From CAZXFH01 sp964640055 (lineage in GTDB: Bacteria > Fidelibacterota > UBA2242 > JAFGTP01): a DNA stretch of 64,000 nt. Where the stretch lies: the NCBI GenBank assembly GCA_964640055.1, contig CAZXFH010000012.1:13045-77044 (forward strand). Reading direction: 5' to 3'. Below the pieces are notes generated by a model. It worked only from the letters and a program-made list of their open reading frames with translations. It was not told where the DNA came from and searched no databases. A program made the position numbers and the translations under genes. Every line of letters begins with the position of its first letter. Within the stretch, counting starts at the first letter, position 1. This document shows positions 62,547-64,000 of the stretch, one piece after another.

Positions 62547-63170
62547 ATGGTAGAACTTTTTATTAAGGGCGGGCCTTTCATGTGGCCAATTTTAGGCTTA
62601 CTTGTTTTCGGTCTGGCGATTTGCTTAGAACGCATTTATACTTTAACCAAATCTACATTGGCAACCCGTAAATTTATTCCCAAATTGAAAGAAGCACTGG
62701 AAGAAGGCGGGATAAAAAAAGCCATGCAAGTATGTGAAGAGACACCGGGCGCAGTGGCGGAAATATTTCATGCCGGTCTTTCGCGGTCGAAATATGGCGT
62801 AGAATCGGTAGAAAAAGCAATTGAAAATGCAGGGACCGTTGAGACGGCCTTCCTGGAAAGAGGAATGATCTGGTTATCCACCGTGGTTGTGATTGCTCCC
62901 ATGTTGGGCTTTTCGGGTACGGTGGCCGGCATGATCAAGGCCTTTGCCAACATTGAGGCCGCTAATAATATCTCACCGGCGATTGTAGCCGGCGGTATTT
63001 CAGAAGCCCTGCTAACCACTCTTTTTGGTTTGATCGTCGGTATGATCATTCAATTTTTCTATAATCTGTTCACCTCGCGTATCGATAAGATTATCATTGA
63101 TATGGAAGAAAATTCCATTGATCTGGTGGACTCAATCTCTGTGATTCAAGCCGAAGGTAAGAAAGAGTAA
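62547..63170 (+). CDS. MotA/TolQ/ExbB proton-channel protein
   Basis: A 207-residue inner-membrane protein with three helices: MWPILGLLVFGLAICLERIY (~12-31), then WLSTVVVIAPMLGFSGTVAGMI (~106-127) and AIVAGGISEALLTTLFGLIVGMIIQFFY (~145-172), the ExbB/TolQ pattern with its conserved LGxxGTVxGMI and ALxTTxxGLxVxIP-like region. It forms a proton-driven pentamer with ExbD/TolR dimers to energise outer-membrane transporters through TonB, or Tol-Pal. No TonB, TolA, TolB or Pal gene is in the window, so which system it serves is open. Confidence 0.93.
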   Translation: MVELFIKGGPFMWPILGLLVFGLAICLERIYTLTKSTLATRKFIPKLKEALEEGGIKKAMQVCEETPGAVAEIFHAGLSRSKYGVESVEKAIENAGTVETAFLERGMIWLSTVVVIAPMLGFSGTVAGMIKAFANIEAANNISPAIVAGGISEALLTTLFGLIVGMIIQFFYNLFTSRIDKIIIDMEENSIDLVDSISVIQAEGKKE

Positions 63171-63173
63171 AAA

Positions 63174-63569
63174 ATGTTAGTTAAAAAGGATAAAAACAAA
63201 AGTGATACTGAAATCCCCATGAGTTCCCTGGCGGATATTTCCTTTTTGATTCTCATTTTCTTTATGGTGGCCACGACCATTGATATGGATCGCGGTATTG
63301 GCATGGTTCTGCCTCCCCAAGGAGAGGAACAAGAGCTGCCCAAAGATCGAATCACCACTGTACTAGTAGATCCGAAGGGTAAGGTCTTTTTAGATAAGAA
63401 AGAAGTGGAAATGAAAAATGTCAGGCAAAAAGTAGAGCAATTGCTGGCCAATAAGCCGAAAATGATCTTTTCTGTAAAAACCCATGACCGTACCCCTTAT
63501 CAAGATTATATCAATGTTCTGGACCAACTCAAAGCCGCCCAGGCCAAAAACATTTCCATTGCGCAATAA
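63174..63569 (+). CDS. ExbD/TolR-family protein (first copy)
   Basis: A 131-residue protein: a short cytoplasmic N-terminus, the transmembrane helix preceded by the proton-binding Asp in MSSLADISFLILIFFMVATT, and a periplasmic domain (residues ~45-131) typical of ExbD/TolR. It starts three bases after the exbB stop. The Asp (D22 in SLADIS) is the conserved protonatable residue. It partners ExbB in using the proton motive force. Confidence 0.92.
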   Translation: MLVKKDKNKSDTEIPMSSLADISFLILIFFMVATTIDMDRGIGMVLPPQGEEQELPKDRITTVLVDPKGKVFLDKKEVEMKNVRQKVEQLLANKPKMIFSVKTHDRTPYQDYINVLDQLKAAQAKNISIAQ

Positions 63570-63584
63570 GAAGAGGAATGACCC

Positions 63585-63995
63585 ATGAAATTAGAGCGTA
63601 AAAGTGACAGTAATACCAAGATTCCGACCACAGCCTTGCCGGATATTATCTTCATGTTGATCTTCTTCTTCATGGTCTCATCGGTATTGCGGACTGCGGA
63701 AGGATTACCGATCTCTTTACCCGAAGCCAAACAGATCCAAAAGCTTGAATCCCGCGTCCATGTTACCTATATCTGGGTCAACAAGGCAGGGTTAATATCC
63801 ATCGACGGAAAAATAATTAAAAATATTCCCAGTATTCGCAATATCATGTATGCCAAAGTCAAAACCGATCCGCAGCTAATTGTTTCCATTCGGGCCGACA
63901 AAAAAGTAGATATGGAGGTTATGGGGAAAATCCACCAGGAATTACGCAAGGCCTCAGCCTTAAAAATCAATTATTCAAGTCGGTTAGAAACCTAA
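63585..63995 (+). CDS. ExbD/TolR-family protein (second copy)
   Basis: A 136-residue paralogue of the preceding protein, 15 bases downstream. The N-terminus has IPTTALPDIIFMLIFFFMVSS, with the conserved proton-binding Asp before the helix, and the periplasmic domain contains TYIWVNKAGLISIDGKII. Sequence divergence from the first copy suggests a heterodimer or two separate couplings rather than redundancy. AGAGGAATG-type bases give the ribosome-binding site. The stop lies five bases before the window edge, so the rest of the operon, possibly tonB, is outside. Confidence 0.92.
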   Translation: MKLERKSDSNTKIPTTALPDIIFMLIFFFMVSSVLRTAEGLPISLPEAKQIQKLESRVHVTYIWVNKAGLISIDGKIIKNIPSIRNIMYAKVKTDPQLIVSIRADKKVDMEVMGKIHQELRKASALKINYSSRLET

Positions 63996-64000
63996 GCGAC

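Noticed and set aside
1..64000. tRNA, rRNA, prophage or transposase genes
   Set aside because: No cloverleaf-like or rRNA-like segments and no integrase, transposase or phage proteins were recognised on either strand; a covariance search could still find small RNAs.

Overview
The window looks like one contiguous stretch of a Gram-negative chromosome (roughly 50 % GC by eye, standard code) from the Fibrobacterota-Chlorobi-Bacteroidota (FCB) superphylum. The evidence is a SprA-type type IX secretion (T9SS) translocon, two PorV/PorQ-family outer-membrane proteins, secreted multidomain proteins ending in T9SS or FlgD-like C-terminal modules, a gingipain-family peptidase and a DUF2723 membrane protein. 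An LpxL-like acyltransferase, an MsbA-like exporter and lipoprotein signals indicate an outer membrane. A lineage outside Bacteroidota proper (Neomarinimicrobiota, Calditrichota or KSB1-like) fits best, but this is inference. I see no tRNA, rRNA, CRISPR array, transposase or prophage.

Layout. 1-366 is the tail of a MalK/UgpC-type ABC ATPase. 403-2104 holds small genes of unknown function and one secreted protein broken by an in-frame stop. 2422-15695 is an eight-gene minus-strand operon: rdgB, sprA, a glutaminyl-cyclase-like M28 lipoprotein, prmA, a secreted Ig-like protein, a T9SS-cargo-like beta-propeller and two PorV-family proteins. 16109-19680 is an ion-homeostasis block: a CPA2 antiporter fused to a PTS EIIA domain, then a K+ channel with an RCK domain overlapping a stand-alone cyclic-nucleotide-binding protein. 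19694-31772 carries valS, a DUF4139 protein, recG, a DUF2723 protein, a GT2 glycosyltransferase, a YhcC-type radical SAM protein and an MBL hydrolase. 31769-36728 (minus) carries msbA-like, Sua5/YrdC, lpxL-like, a small secreted protein and ispG. 36738-37319 is a palindrome-rich, gene-free island with a possible miniature inverted-repeat element. 37320-46907 holds a gingipain-like peptidase, an exported Pcm-like methyltransferase and a giant lamin-tail-domain protein. 46942-52290 (minus) is a complete oligopeptide ABC importer. 52297-57376 (minus) is a signalling block: a histidine kinase with a degenerate receiver, a TPR protein, a lipoprotein behind a well-spaced sigma-54 promoter, and an NtrC-family regulator. 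57585-63995 (plus) holds an FAD dehydrogenase, a NagX-like membrane acyltransferase, an fRMsr-type GAF protein, a CTP peptidase and ExbB-ExbD-ExbD.

The most interesting thread joins several regions. At least seven predicted signal peptidase I substrates have glutamine at the predicted +1 position, and a glutaminyl-cyclase-like lipoprotein sits directly behind sprA. This suggests that pyroglutamate capping of exported proteins (the Bacteroidota 'Q-rule') operates in this lineage and is linked to its T9SS operon. Other points of note are the sigma-54 regulon with a pseudo-receiver kinase, the split channel/CNBD pair, the antiporter-EIIA fusion and the inverted-repeat element.
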